Source: Streptomyces sp. ADI95-17
Lineage (GTDB): Bacteria; Actinomycetota; Actinomycetes; Streptomycetales; Streptomycetaceae
Assembly (NCBI RefSeq): GCF_003846175.1
Contig: NZ_ML123044.1
Coordinates: 1,034,162 to 1,082,605 of the forward strand
Reading direction: 5' to 3'
Length of the DNA stretch: 48,444 nucleotides
Shown: one piece after another, positions 33,521-42,141 of the stretch
Layout: each line of letters starts with the position of its first letter
Numbering within the stretch: position 1 is the first letter of the stretch
Position numbers and translations under genes: made by a program
Notes under the pieces: model-generated
What the model was told of the DNA's origin: nothing
The model's database searches: none
What the model saw: only the letters and a program-made list of their open reading frames with translations

Positions 33521-34806
33521 TTGCCCTGGCCCTTCCGGTAGCGCATGCCGTCCGCCTTGGGCATCCGCAGCCGCTGGGCGGAGAGCGAGAGGACGAGCAG
33601 CGTGACGATGTACGGGGTGGCGCTCACGAACTCGGTGGGCACGGTGTCCGTCGCGAGGTACCAGACCAGCACCGCGGCGGCGATGACCGCGCTGATCCCG
33701 CCCTGGACGAAGCTCTTGCGGTAGAGCTTCCAGGCCGCGAGCACGGCCAGCACGACCACGAGCAGCAGGAGCAGCGCGTGGACGGACTCGCCGCCGTTGC
33801 GCAGCTGGAGCGCGTCGGCGAAGCCGAACAGTCCGGCGCCCATGGCGAGCCCGCCGGGCCGCCAGTTGCCGAAGATCATCGCGGCGAGACCGATGTAGCC
33901 GCGGCCGCCGGTCTGGCCCTCGTTGTAGATGTGCGAGGTGACCAGCGAGAGGAAGGCACCGCCGAGGCCGGCCATGCCGCCGGAGACGATCACCGCGATG
34001 TACTTGTACGTGTAGACGTTCACGCCGAGCGACTCGGCGGCGACCGGGTTCTCGCCGCAGGAGCGCAGCCGCAGCCCGAACGAGGTCTTCCAGAGCACGA
34101 AGAACGTGAGGACGAACAGGACGATGGCCAGGATCGTCAGCAGCGACACGTTGGTGACCAGGCCACCGATGACTCCGGCCACGTCGGAGACGAAGAACCA
34201 GTGGTGCTTCTCGATGGAGTGCAGCCAGTCGGAGAGGCCCGGGATCGTCACCGAGGTGATGTCGTCGGCCGGTGGGGACTGCTTCGGGCTGCCGCCCTTG
34301 GCCGCCGCCTCGCCCGAGTTGAACCAGAGCTTGGCGAAGTAGGTGGTGAAGCCGAGCGCCAGGATGTTGATGGCGATGCCGGAGATGATGTGGTCGACGC
34401 CGAAGGTGACGGTCGCCACCGCGTGCAGCAGACCGCCGAGCATGCCGCCGACGACCCCGGCCAGTACGCCGAGCCACGGGTTGGTCTGCCAGCCGGCCCA
34501 GGCGCCGAAGAAGGTGCCGAGGATCATCATGCCTTCGAGGCCGATGTTGACCACACCGGCCCGCTCGGCCCAGAGGCCGCCGAGACCGGCGAGGCCGATC
34601 GGCACGGCCATCGCGAGGGCCGCGCTGATCTGGCCCGCCGAGGTGACGTCCTCCGCGCCGGTGATGGCGCGCACGGCGGACAGCGCGAGCAGCACGCCCG
34701 CGACGATCAGCAGGACGACGGGGAAGGAGAGGCGGGTGCGGCCGCCCTTGCCGCCGGAGACCTTGGGGGCCGCGGGGGGCGGGGTGGAAGTCGCCGTGGC
34801 GCTCAC
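33517..34806 (-). CDS. Nucleoside ABC transporter permease, second subunit
   Basis: A 429-residue integral membrane protein of the BPD_transp_2 family used by ribose and nucleoside importers. It has about ten helices and an unusually long N terminus. Typical stretches are AGVVNIGLEGMMILGTFFGAWAG and TFFVLWKTSFGLRLRSCGENPVAAESLGVNV. It pairs with the adjacent permease. Overlaps of four bases with the genes on both sides show translational coupling. Confidence 0.92.
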   Translation of the reverse strand: MSATATSTPPPAAPKVSGGKGGRTRLSFPVVLLIVAGVLLALSAVRAITGAEDVTSAGQISAALAMAVPIGLAGLGGLWAERAGVVNIGLEGMMILGTFFGAWAGWQTNPWLGVLAGVVGGMLGGLLHAVATVTFGVDHIISGIAINILALGFTTYFAKLWFNSGEAAAKGGSPKQSPPADDITSVTIPGLSDWLHSIEKHHWFFVSDVAGVIGGLVTNVSLLTILAIVLFVLTFFVLWKTSFGLRLRSCGENPVAAESLGVNVYTYKYIAVIVSGGMAGLGGAFLSLVTSHIYNEGQTGGRGYIGLAAMIFGNWRPGGLAMGAGLFGFADALQLRNGGESVHALLLLLVVVLAVLAAWKLYRKSFVQGGISAVIAAAVLVWYLATDTVPTEFVSATPYIVTLLVLSLSAQRLRMPKADGMRYRKGQGK

Positions 34807-35921
34807 GCCGACACCTCCTGCTGGTCGTTGTTACGGGCGGCGGCCTGTGCGGCGAGTTCCGCGCCGACCTTGCTCTGCTGGCGCTTGAGTCCGTAGCGGC
34901 GGACGACTTCGTAGGCGATGACGACGCACAGGACGATGACGCCCTGGATCACGCCGACGATCTCCTTGTCGTAGCCCTCGAATTCGAGCTTGCCGGTGCC
35001 GCGCTCCAGGAAGCCCCAGAGCAGTGCGCCGAGCGCGATGCCGACGGGGTGGTTGCGGCCGAGGAGGGCGATGGCGATACCGGTGAAGCCGATGCCGACC
35101 GGGAAGTCGCCGCTGTACTCGTAGCTGTCGTTGAGGAGGGTCGGCATGCCGATCAGGCCTGCCACGGCGCCGGAGATGAGCATCGAGGTGATGACCATCT
35201 TCTTGACGTCGACGCCGCTGGCCTCGGCCGCGGAGCCGGACTGGCCGACGGTGCGCAGGTCGAAGCCGAAGCGGGTGCGCGAGAGCGTGAACCAGTAGGC
35301 GACGCCCGCGACGACCGCGACCACGATGAAACCCCAGACGGGCGACGGGGTGGTCGGGAACTCGAAGAAGTGCGAGGACTCCGGGATCGGCTTGGTGGAG
35401 ATCTTCGTGCCGGCCTCGTCGAGGTGGCCGAGGCGGCCCTGCTGGAGGAGGTAGCCGATGATGGCGGTCGCGATGGCGTTCAGCATGATCGTCGAGACGA
35501 CCTCGCTGACGCCGCGGGTGACCTTGAGGACACCCGCGATGCCGGCCCACATCGCGCCGACGATCATCGCGGTGAGGATGATCAGCGGGATCTGCAGGGC
35601 GCCGGGCAGCGTCAGCGCGCCGCCGACCGCGGCGGCGAAGAAGGCGGCGAGGCGGTACTGGCCGTCGACACCGATGTTGAAGAGGTTCATCCGGAAGCCG
35701 ACGGCCACCGCGAGACCCGCGAGGTAGTACGTCGTCGCCTTGTTGAGGATGTAGACCTGGCTGTCCGACTTCATCCCGTAGTCGAACATGATGCCGAAGG
35801 CGCTGAACGGCTCCTTGCCGGTGGCGGCCAGCACGAGTGCGGTCACCAGGAAGGCGACCACGATCGCGAGTACGGGGGCCGCGATCCCCAGGAGCAGCCG
35901 CTCCTTGTCGATCTTCTTCAT
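34803..35921 (-). CDS. Nucleoside ABC transporter permease, first subunit
   Basis: A 372-residue permease of the same family, with about nine helices. Family stretches are NLFNIGVDGQYRLAAFFAAAVGG, GVSEVVSTIMLNAIATAIIGYLL and GFDLRTVGQSGSAAEASGVDVKK. The start ATG overlaps the ATPase stop by four bases. With the second permease it forms the channel for nucleosides delivered by the BMP lipoprotein. Confidence 0.92.
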   Translation of the reverse strand: MKKIDKERLLLGIAAPVLAIVVAFLVTALVLAATGKEPFSAFGIMFDYGMKSDSQVYILNKATTYYLAGLAVAVGFRMNLFNIGVDGQYRLAAFFAAAVGGALTLPGALQIPLIILTAMIVGAMWAGIAGVLKVTRGVSEVVSTIMLNAIATAIIGYLLQQGRLGHLDEAGTKISTKPIPESSHFFEFPTTPSPVWGFIVVAVVAGVAYWFTLSRTRFGFDLRTVGQSGSAAEASGVDVKKMVITSMLISGAVAGLIGMPTLLNDSYEYSGDFPVGIGFTGIAIALLGRNHPVGIALGALLWGFLERGTGKLEFEGYDKEIVGVIQGVIVLCVVIAYEVVRRYGLKRQQSKVGAELAAQAAARNNDQQEVSA

Positions 35922-37537
35922 CGGTCCTCTCCCCCGTTCCGGGGGTCGGTGTCGGTGCTGTCGGCACTTCCGGTGCCTTCGGCACCCGAGTCGTCCGGGG
36001 CTTCCAGGTGGCCGGAGGCCGCGCCCGTCATCGCCGAGCCGAGCTCCTCCGGGGTGATGGTCGCAGGGTCGGCGTCCGCGACCAGCCGGCCGCGGTACAT
36101 GACGCGCAGGGTGTCGGAGAGCCCGATCAGCTCGTCCAGGTCGGCGGAGATCAGCAGCACCGCGAGACCCTCGCGGCGCGCCTCGCGGATCTGGTCCCAG
36201 ATCTGCGCCTGCGCGCCGACGTCCACGCCCCGGGTCGGGTGCGCGGCGATCAGCAGCTTCGGGTCGTGGCTCATCTCGCGGCCGACGATCAGCTTCTGCT
36301 GGTTGCCGCCGGAGAGCGAGGCGGCGGTGACGTCGATGCCGGGGGTGCGCACGTCGTACTCGCGCACGATCCGCTCGGTGTCGGTGCGGGCGCCCTTGAG
36401 GTCGAGGAACGCGCCCTTGCTGTTGGGGCGTTCGGTGACGTGGCCGAGGATGCGGTTCTCCCAGAGTGGGGCCTCCAGCAGCAGCCCGTGCCGGTGGCGG
36501 TCCTCGGGGATGACGCCCATGCCGTCCTCGCGGCGCTTGCGGGTCGGCGTGCGGGAGATGTCGGCGCCGTCCAGGGTGAGCACCCCGGCGTCGAGGTGGC
36601 GCATGCCCATGATGGCGTCGACCAGTTCGGACTGGCCGTTGCCCTCGACGCCCGCGATCCCGAGGACCTCGCCCTTGTGGATGGTGAAGCCGATGCCGTC
36701 GAGGACCGAACGCACCACGCCGTCCGGGTCGGTGGCGCTCAGCCGCAGCCCGTCGACGGTCAGCATCGGTACGTCGGTGACGGTCGACTCGCGGGTCTCC
36801 GGCGACGGGAGCTCGCTGCCGACCATCAGCTCGGCGAGCTGCTTGGTGGTGGTGTGCTTCGGGTCGGCGGTGCCCACCGTCGTACCGCGCCGGATGACGG
36901 TGATCTCGTCGGCGACCGACAGGACCTCGCCCAGCTTGTGCGAGATGAAGATGACGGTCAGGCCCTCGGCCTTGAGCTCGCGCAGGTTGTCGAAGAGCGC
37001 GTCGACCTCCTGCGGCACCAGGACGGCGGTCGGCTCGTCGAGAATCAGGGTGCGGGCGCCGCGGTAGAGGACCTTGAGGATCTCCACGCGCTGCCGGTCG
37101 GCGACCCCGAGGTCCTCGACCATGGCGTCCGGGCGGACCCCGAGACCGTACGAGTCGGAGATCTCCTTGATCTTCGCGCGGGCCCGGTCGCCGATGCCGT
37201 ACAGCTTCTCGGAGCCGAGGACGACGTTCTCCAGGACGGTGAGGTAGTCGGCGAGCATGAAGTGCTGGTGCACCATGCCGATACCGCGCGCGATGGCGTC
37301 ACCGGGGTTGTGGAACGAGACCTGCTCGCCGTCCACCGCGATGGTGCCCTCGTCCGGCTTCTGCATGCCGTAAAGGATCTTCATCAGAGTGGACTTGCCG
37401 GCGCCGTTCTCGCCGACGAGGGCGTGGACGGTGCCGCGGCGCACGGTGATGTCGATGTCGTGGTTGGCCACGACCCCGGGGAACCGCTTGGTGATGCCGC
37501 GGAGCTCCACGGCATGGGGACTGCTGGACGCGTTGAT
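35918..37537 (-). CDS. Nucleoside ABC transporter ATPase, two ABC domains
   Basis: A tandem-ABC ATPase of the ribose/nucleoside importer type, about 539 residues. Domain 1 has an intact Walker A, GENGAGKST, and Walker B, LILDEPTAVL. Domain 2 has the degenerate Walker A GVEGNGQSEL and signature LSGGNQQKLIVGREM, the normal asymmetry of this family. Starts: a canonical GTG at 37510 gives 530 residues but lacks a ribosome-binding site. AAGGAGA (37551-37545) points instead to an in-frame ATC at 37537, seven bases away, which would be a rare initiator. The palindromic operator is about 70 bases upstream. Confidence 0.92.
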   Translation of the reverse strand: MNASSSPHAVELRGITKRFPGVVANHDIDITVRRGTVHALVGENGAGKSTLMKILYGMQKPDEGTIAVDGEQVSFHNPGDAIARGIGMVHQHFMLADYLTVLENVVLGSEKLYGIGDRARAKIKEISDSYGLGVRPDAMVEDLGVADRQRVEILKVLYRGARTLILDEPTAVLVPQEVDALFDNLRELKAEGLTVIFISHKLGEVLSVADEITVIRRGTTVGTADPKHTTTKQLAELMVGSELPSPETRESTVTDVPMLTVDGLRLSATDPDGVVRSVLDGIGFTIHKGEVLGIAGVEGNGQSELVDAIMGMRHLDAGVLTLDGADISRTPTRKRREDGMGVIPEDRHRHGLLLEAPLWENRILGHVTERPNSKGAFLDLKGARTDTERIVREYDVRTPGIDVTAASLSGGNQQKLIVGREMSHDPKLLIAAHPTRGVDVGAQAQIWDQIREARREGLAVLLISADLDELIGLSDTLRVMYRGRLVADADPATITPEELGSAMTGAASGHLEAPDDSGAEGTGSADSTDTDPRNGGEDR

Positions 37538-37606
37538 GGCGCACTCTCCTTGGCAGGAGCGGAGGGCGGAGGCGGTGGGAGCGTGAAAGGTATCGCGCCC
37601 GGCGGA

Positions 37607-37622
37607 CGCTACGCGCGTAGCG
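37607..37622. promoter_or_regulatory. Nucleoside-regulon operator, transporter operon
   Basis: CGCTACGCGCGTAGCG, a perfect 16-bp palindrome containing the CTACGCGCGTAG core (37609-37620). Reading leftward, TAGCGT (37611-37606) could serve as -10 and overlaps the operator edge as at deoA. Confidence 0.75.
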
Positions 37623-37704
37623 CCACCGAATCGTTGGCCACCTGATGACAGGTGGCGGACAGTGTGCGCACGGCTACGGCAAGTCGGCCGGGCCGGTACG
37701 TGAA

Positions 37705-37748
37705 ATCGGGGCCCGAGTGAAGCCGAAGCGGCTCACCCGGGCCCCGAT
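37705..37748. terminator. Hairpin terminator after the BMP gene
   Basis: ATCGGGGCCCG (37705-37715) pairs with 37738-37748; further inner pairs extend the stem. It begins ten bases after the BMP lipoprotein stop and separates it from the transporter operon, so the two have separate promoters. Confidence 0.85.
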
Positions 37749-37758
37749 CGACGGTGGA

Positions 37759-38799
37759 TCAGGTCGTGGTCTTGACCTTGATGGTGCCGTCGGCGATCTT
37801 CTTCTTCGCCTCGTCGAGCTTGGCCTGGATGTCCTTGATGTGGTCACCCGTGGTGGTCAGGCTGACGCCGTCCTTGGCCAGGGTGTACGTCTGCGTACCG
37901 GTCAGCGGCTTGCCGTCCTTGACGGACTTGACCAGGTCGTAGACACCGCCGTCGACGTTCTTCACGACCGAGGTCATGATCGTGTCCTTGTACTTGGACA
38001 GCGACGGGTCGAGGGCCTGGTCGGAGTCGACGCCGATGGACCAGGCGCCCTTCTTGCCCGCGACGGCCTCGATCGAACCGGCACCCGAACCGCCCGCGGC
38101 GGCGAAGATGACGTCGGCACCCTTGTCGAGCATGCCCTTGGCGGCGGCCATGCCCTTGTCGGGGCTGCCGAAGCCGGACAGGTCCGAACCGGTGGACAGG
38201 TACTGGATCTGCACCTTGGCCTTCGGGTTCGTCTCCATGACGCCCTGCTGGAAGCCCGCGGCGAACTTCTTGATCAGCGGAAGGTCCACACCGCCGATGA
38301 AGCCGACCTGGCCGTCCTTCGACTTCAGCGCGGCGGCGACACCGGCGAGGTAGGAGCCCTGCTCCTCGGTGAAGACGATGCTGTCGACGTTCTTCGCGGT
38401 GGCGACCGAGTCGACGAGGCCGAAGTTCACCTTCGGGTACTTGGCGGCGATCTTGTCGACCGCGTCCTTGTACGCGAAGCCGACCGCGACGACCGGGTTG
38501 TAGCCGCCCTCGGCGAGCGACTCCAGGCGCTGCTCACGGTCGGCGGGGGTCTCACCGGTCTTGGCGGTGAGCTCCTTGGTCTCGGCACCGAACTCGGACT
38601 TGGCCTTGTCCAGACCACGCGCGGCGGAGTCGTTGAACGAGTTGTCGCCACGGCCGCCGACGTCGTAGGCCATGCCGATCTTCATCTTGCCCTTGTCGGA
38701 GCCGGAGCTCTCGGTGGACGACTCGCCGCACGCGGTGGCGGTGAACGCGAGGGCCGCGGTGACGGTACACGCAGCGGTGATCTTGGATACCCGGCGCAA
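37759..38799 (-). CDS. BMP-family nucleoside-binding lipoprotein
   Basis: A 346-residue lipoprotein with a signal peptide and lipid-modified Cys24 (ATACGES). The BMP-type domain shows KIGMAYDVGGRGDNSFNDSAARG, VGFAYKDAVDKIAAKYP, VFTEEQGSYLAGVAAAL and FIGGVDLPLIKKF. It captures nucleosides outside the membrane and passes them to the adjacent ABC transporter. TTG 38799 is the start, supported by GAAGGAG seven bases upstream. It has its own operator variant about 60 bases upstream and its own terminator. Confidence 0.94.
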   Translation of the reverse strand: MRRVSKITAACTVTAALAFTATACGESSTESSGSDKGKMKIGMAYDVGGRGDNSFNDSAARGLDKAKSEFGAETKELTAKTGETPADREQRLESLAEGGYNPVVAVGFAYKDAVDKIAAKYPKVNFGLVDSVATAKNVDSIVFTEEQGSYLAGVAAALKSKDGQVGFIGGVDLPLIKKFAAGFQQGVMETNPKAKVQIQYLSTGSDLSGFGSPDKGMAAAKGMLDKGADVIFAAAGGSGAGSIEAVAGKKGAWSIGVDSDQALDPSLSKYKDTIMTSVVKNVDGGVYDLVKSVKDGKPLTGTQTYTLAKDGVSLTTTGDHIKDIQAKLDEAKKKIADGTIKVKTTT

Positions 38800-38859
38800 G
38801 GGAAGGCTCCTTCAAACCTGACCGAAGCGCCTCTTCCGGCGCTGGTTTCGCGGCGATCG

Positions 38860-38871
38860 TAACGCGCGTAG
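38860..38871. promoter_or_regulatory. Nucleoside-regulon operator variant, BMP gene
   Basis: TAACGCGCGTAG: one half-site is exact, the other differs at two bases from CTACGC. Reading leftward, TACGAT (38861-38856) could be the -10 and overlaps the site edge. Weaker match than the other four sites. Confidence 0.6.
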
Positions 38872-38937
38872 ATGTCAGATAAAGCCCTGTACGGAAGCCG
38901 TTATCGGATCGTCGCGAACCAGAGGTGACGAGTCCGG

Positions 38938-40167
38938 TCACGGATGGTTGCGGTCGAGCAACGCGGAGGCAGTGAACAGCTCCACGGCGACCGTGATCGC
39001 CTCCTCGTCGGCGTCGAAATCACCCCGATGCAGGTCGAGCCGGGCGGTGTCGCCCGGCGTACGGACCCCGAGCCGCGCCATGGCGCCGGGGACATGTTCC
39101 AGGTACCAGGAGAAGTCCTCGCCGCCCAGGCTCTGTTCGGTGTCCTCGATCGCATACGATCCGCGGCGCGCGGTCATCGCCGTGGCGAGCAGATCGATCA
39201 CTGCGGCGTCGTTGACGACCGGCGGGACGCCCCGGACGTAGTCGATCACCGTCTTGGCGCCGTACATCCCGGCCACCTCGTCGATCGCGGCGTGCACCAG
39301 GTCGGGGGCCTCCCGCCAGGCGGCCAGATCCAGACAGCGGACGGTGCCCGACAGCTCGGCGTGCTGCGGGATCACGTTGCAGGCGTGCCCGGACTCCAGC
39401 CGCCCCCAGGTGACGGCGAGCCCCGACCGGGCGTCGATCCGGCGGGCCAGCAGCGCGGGCACCTCGGTGGCGACCTTGGCGGCGGCGGTGACCAGGTCGG
39501 TGGTCAGGTGCGGCCGGGCGGTGTGCCCGCCGGGGCCGTCCAGGCTGACCTCCAGCCGGTCGCAGGCCGAGGTGATCGCCCCGACCCGCAGCCCGATCCG
39601 CCCCACGTCCACCCTCGGGTCGCAGTGCACCCCGATGATCCGCCCGACGCCTTCCAGCGCCCCGGACAGGATCGTGTCGGGCGCCCCGCCGGGCAGCACC
39701 TCCTCGGCCGGCTGGAAGATCAGCCGAACGGGGTTGGGGAGCAGCCCCTGCCGGTCGAGCCCGGCGAGCACCAGCCCGGCGCCGAGCACCGAGGTGGTGT
39801 GGATGTCGTGCCCGCAGGCGTGCGCCCGGTCGGGGACGGTGGAGCGGTACGGGACGCCGGTCTTGGTGTCCGGGATGGGCAGTGCGTCGATGTCCGCGCG
39901 CAGGGCGAGCATGGGCCGGGTGGAGTCGTCGCGCGTGCCCACGTCGCAGATGAGCCCGGTTCCGGTGGCGAGTACCCGTGGTTCGAGACCGGCCTTCTCC
40001 AGCCGGGCCTTGATGGCCGCGGTGGTTCGGAACTCCTGGTTGCCCAGCTCGGGGTGCATGTGCAGGTCGCGCCGGAACGCGATCAGCTCGGCACGCAGGG
40101 CCTCGGGCAGGGTGCCGGGGAGCGGTTCGTCGTGGGGCGTCGGCTCGGCGTCGGACTCGCGGGACAT
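38938..40167 (-). CDS. M20-family amidohydrolase
   Basis: A 409-residue metal-dependent hydrolase of the N-acyl-amino-acid amidohydrolase type. Metal-ligand motifs are ACGHDIHTT, PAEEVLPGGA (catalytic Glu), GVHCDPRVDVG and a late SLGGEDFSWYLEHVPGAM. The dimerisation (lid) domain lies between about residues 195 and 310. ATG 40167 is preferred because AGGTGA stands eight bases before it; GTG 40179 lies in frame upstream. The natural substrate is unknown. No operator palindrome precedes it, so it may not belong to the nucleoside regulon. The 177-base gap above it holds no gene. Confidence 0.9.
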   Translation of the reverse strand: MSRESDAEPTPHDEPLPGTLPEALRAELIAFRRDLHMHPELGNQEFRTTAAIKARLEKAGLEPRVLATGTGLICDVGTRDDSTRPMLALRADIDALPIPDTKTGVPYRSTVPDRAHACGHDIHTTSVLGAGLVLAGLDRQGLLPNPVRLIFQPAEEVLPGGAPDTILSGALEGVGRIIGVHCDPRVDVGRIGLRVGAITSACDRLEVSLDGPGGHTARPHLTTDLVTAAAKVATEVPALLARRIDARSGLAVTWGRLESGHACNVIPQHAELSGTVRCLDLAAWREAPDLVHAAIDEVAGMYGAKTVIDYVRGVPPVVNDAAVIDLLATAMTARRGSYAIEDTEQSLGGEDFSWYLEHVPGAMARLGVRTPGDTARLDLHRGDFDADEEAITVAVELFTASALLDRNHP

Positions 40168-40356
40168 CAACTCGTTCACCTGGTGAAGGGTAAGGCCCTT
40201 CCCCCTTCAACTGACCATGAAACAAGAAAAGTTCAGCCACATAGACGAATAAATGACTGCGCTGCGGCGTGTGAGGTGACGGTGGGGCGGGTAAACTCGC
40301 CCCCTTTTGCACCATGACCGACCACTCCGACCGCCCAGGCCGGCCATCGGGCTCCG

Positions 40357-40968
40357 TCAGGCGGAGAGCCCCCGGCGTACCGGCATCAGCGCCACCCCGA
40401 GGCACAGCGCTCCGACCGGCAGCAGATCCAGGTTCACGGCCATCAGCACCGTCCCCGCCAGCACCAGCACCGGGGTCCACCACCGGACCGCGTCACGGCG
40501 GAGGAACGCGAGCAGGATGACGAGGGCCAGCAGCCCGAGCCAGAACAGCATCGGCACCACGGTGTAGACCAGCGGCATCACCCCGGGCACGCCCTGCACC
40601 CGGTCGAACATCTCGCTCATGGCCTGCTTGTCCGCCGCGGCGAACCCGGCCGTCAGGTCGATCACCGCCTGCACCACCACCGCCGCCGCACCGAGCATCC
40701 CGGTCCAGGCGGCCACCTCGGCGGCGGCCCGTCCGCCCCCGCGCTCCCCGGCGAGCCCCCGCAACCCCAGGAACACCGGAACGAACGCGAGCACCCCGGC
40801 CAGGAACAGCAGATGCGCCGTCGTCCACCACACCCCGGGCCCGTAATCACTCACGGCCCGCCCGACCAGCCGTACCACTCCGTACCCGGCCATCAGGGCG
40901 GGCCCCACGAGGAGGGCCGTCGCGGCCGTCCCGTTCTGTCGTACCGTCAGCACCTGCGTCGTCGTCAT
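40357..40968 (-). CDS. Integral membrane protein of unknown function
   Basis: A 203-residue protein from ATG 40968 with six predicted membrane helices filling nearly its whole length (for example LLVGPALMAGYGVVRLV, LLFLAGVLAFVPVFLGLRGL, MLFWLGLLALVILLAFL). Short loops contain RDAVRWW and DLTAGFAAADKQAMSEMFD. No catalytic or transport signature is visible. It is not closely linked to its neighbours. Confidence 0.75.
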   Translation of the reverse strand: MTTTQVLTVRQNGTAATALLVGPALMAGYGVVRLVGRAVSDYGPGVWWTTAHLLFLAGVLAFVPVFLGLRGLAGERGGGRAAAEVAAWTGMLGAAAVVVQAVIDLTAGFAAADKQAMSEMFDRVQGVPGVMPLVYTVVPMLFWLGLLALVILLAFLRRDAVRWWTPVLVLAGTVLMAVNLDLLPVGALCLGVALMPVRRGLSA

Positions 40969-41074
40969 GCACCGAATACTCGCGCCGGACCGGCCCTGCC
41001 CACCATCGGGGCGAGCCCCCAACAAACCCTGGTGACGGTCCACTTGAACGTCAGGGTCACCCCTGAGCCCCGGG

Positions 41075-42130
41075 CTACGCCTCCGTCACCGCCGTCGCCC
41101 GCCAGGGTGCCAGGCGCTGGACGTCGCGGGCGGTCTCCGTGACGCCGCTCAGAAAGCCCTGGGCGCGCGGGGAGGCCGTGTCGCGGAGCCATTCCGGGGC
41201 GATGTCGCAGACCGCGACCTTCACCTCGGTGCCGGCCAGGGCCAGGGGGAGGGTGTGGACGACCGTGGAGGGGAAGCTGAGGACCGTGCGGCCGATGGGG
41301 CCGCGGCGGGCGATGAGTTCCAGGGGGAGGTCGGGGCGGACGATCTCCAGGCCGGTGGCGGCCTCCAGGGCGTGGAGCTTCTCGGTGGACTCGCGGCGGT
41401 GGGCGAAGTAGCGGGTCGCGCCGTGGGTGCGGGACAGGGACGCCACGGCCTCCAGGTACTGCTCCCGGTCGACCACGCCCGTCTCGACCAGCGAGGTGCC
41501 GACCAGGTCGGCGCCCTTGGTGAGCAGCGGCGGGCCGAAGCGGGCGCGGGTCCAGGCGAAGGTGTTGGGGGTGACGGTCACACCGGGCGGAGCCTCGACC
41601 GGCATGGCCGTGAAGACCTCGACCGTACGGGTGGCGGACGGGGTGAAGCGGCTGCGGGCGCGGGCGGTGACCGGGGCCAGGACCAGTTCGCGCGGGCCCG
41701 AGCTGCCCTTGCGGTGCCAGCGCACCAGGCGTTCGCCGCGCGCGAGCTGGGCGACGAACTCCATGGTGGCCGTGCCGTCGTCGACCACGGTCAGGCGGCG
41801 GGCGCGGACCATGGTGAGCAGGAGTTGTACGTACCGGGAGAACGGGTCGCCGATGACGATGTGCTGCGCCCTGCGGACGAGTCCGGACAGGTCGCGCAGG
41901 CTCTTCAGGGGCGCGCCCGCGCCGCCGCGCGCCTCCTGCCAGCGGACGGTGATGCCCTCGTCGCGGGCCAGCTCCGCCATCCGGCGCAGCTGACCGCGCG
42001 ACATCGGGTCGACCGGGGGGAGGACGACGACCGTGATGTCCGTGAGGACCCGGTCGTCGCCTCCCTCTGCGTAGGCCCACTCCAGGACGTTCAGGAGCTG
42101 GACCGGGCTCTCGACGAAGGCGAGGTTCAC
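41075..42130 (-). CDS. Sialyltransferase-like glycosyltransferase (GT52/polysialyltransferase-like)
   Basis: A 351-residue cytoplasmic protein. It opens NLAFVESPVQLLNVLEWAY, a start typical of bacterial sialyltransferase-like proteins, and carries the acidic-Gly motif in LTVVDDGTATMEF and a histidine motif in YFAHRRES, which correspond to the D/E-D/E-G and HP-type elements of bacterial sialyltransferases. It starts at GTG 42130, 12 bases after neuB, and is the last gene of the leftward unit. The probable role is transfer of the CMP-activated nonulosonic sugar onto a glycan. The acceptor is unknown. Confidence 0.78.
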   Translation of the reverse strand: MNLAFVESPVQLLNVLEWAYAEGGDDRVLTDITVVVLPPVDPMSRGQLRRMAELARDEGITVRWQEARGGAGAPLKSLRDLSGLVRRAQHIVIGDPFSRYVQLLLTMVRARRLTVVDDGTATMEFVAQLARGERLVRWHRKGSSGPRELVLAPVTARARSRFTPSATRTVEVFTAMPVEAPPGVTVTPNTFAWTRARFGPPLLTKGADLVGTSLVETGVVDREQYLEAVASLSRTHGATRYFAHRRESTEKLHALEAATGLEIVRPDLPLELIARRGPIGRTVLSFPSTVVHTLPLALAGTEVKVAVCDIAPEWLRDTASPRAQGFLSGVTETARDVQRLAPWRATAVTEA

Positions 42131-42141
42131 CGGTCGGCCCG

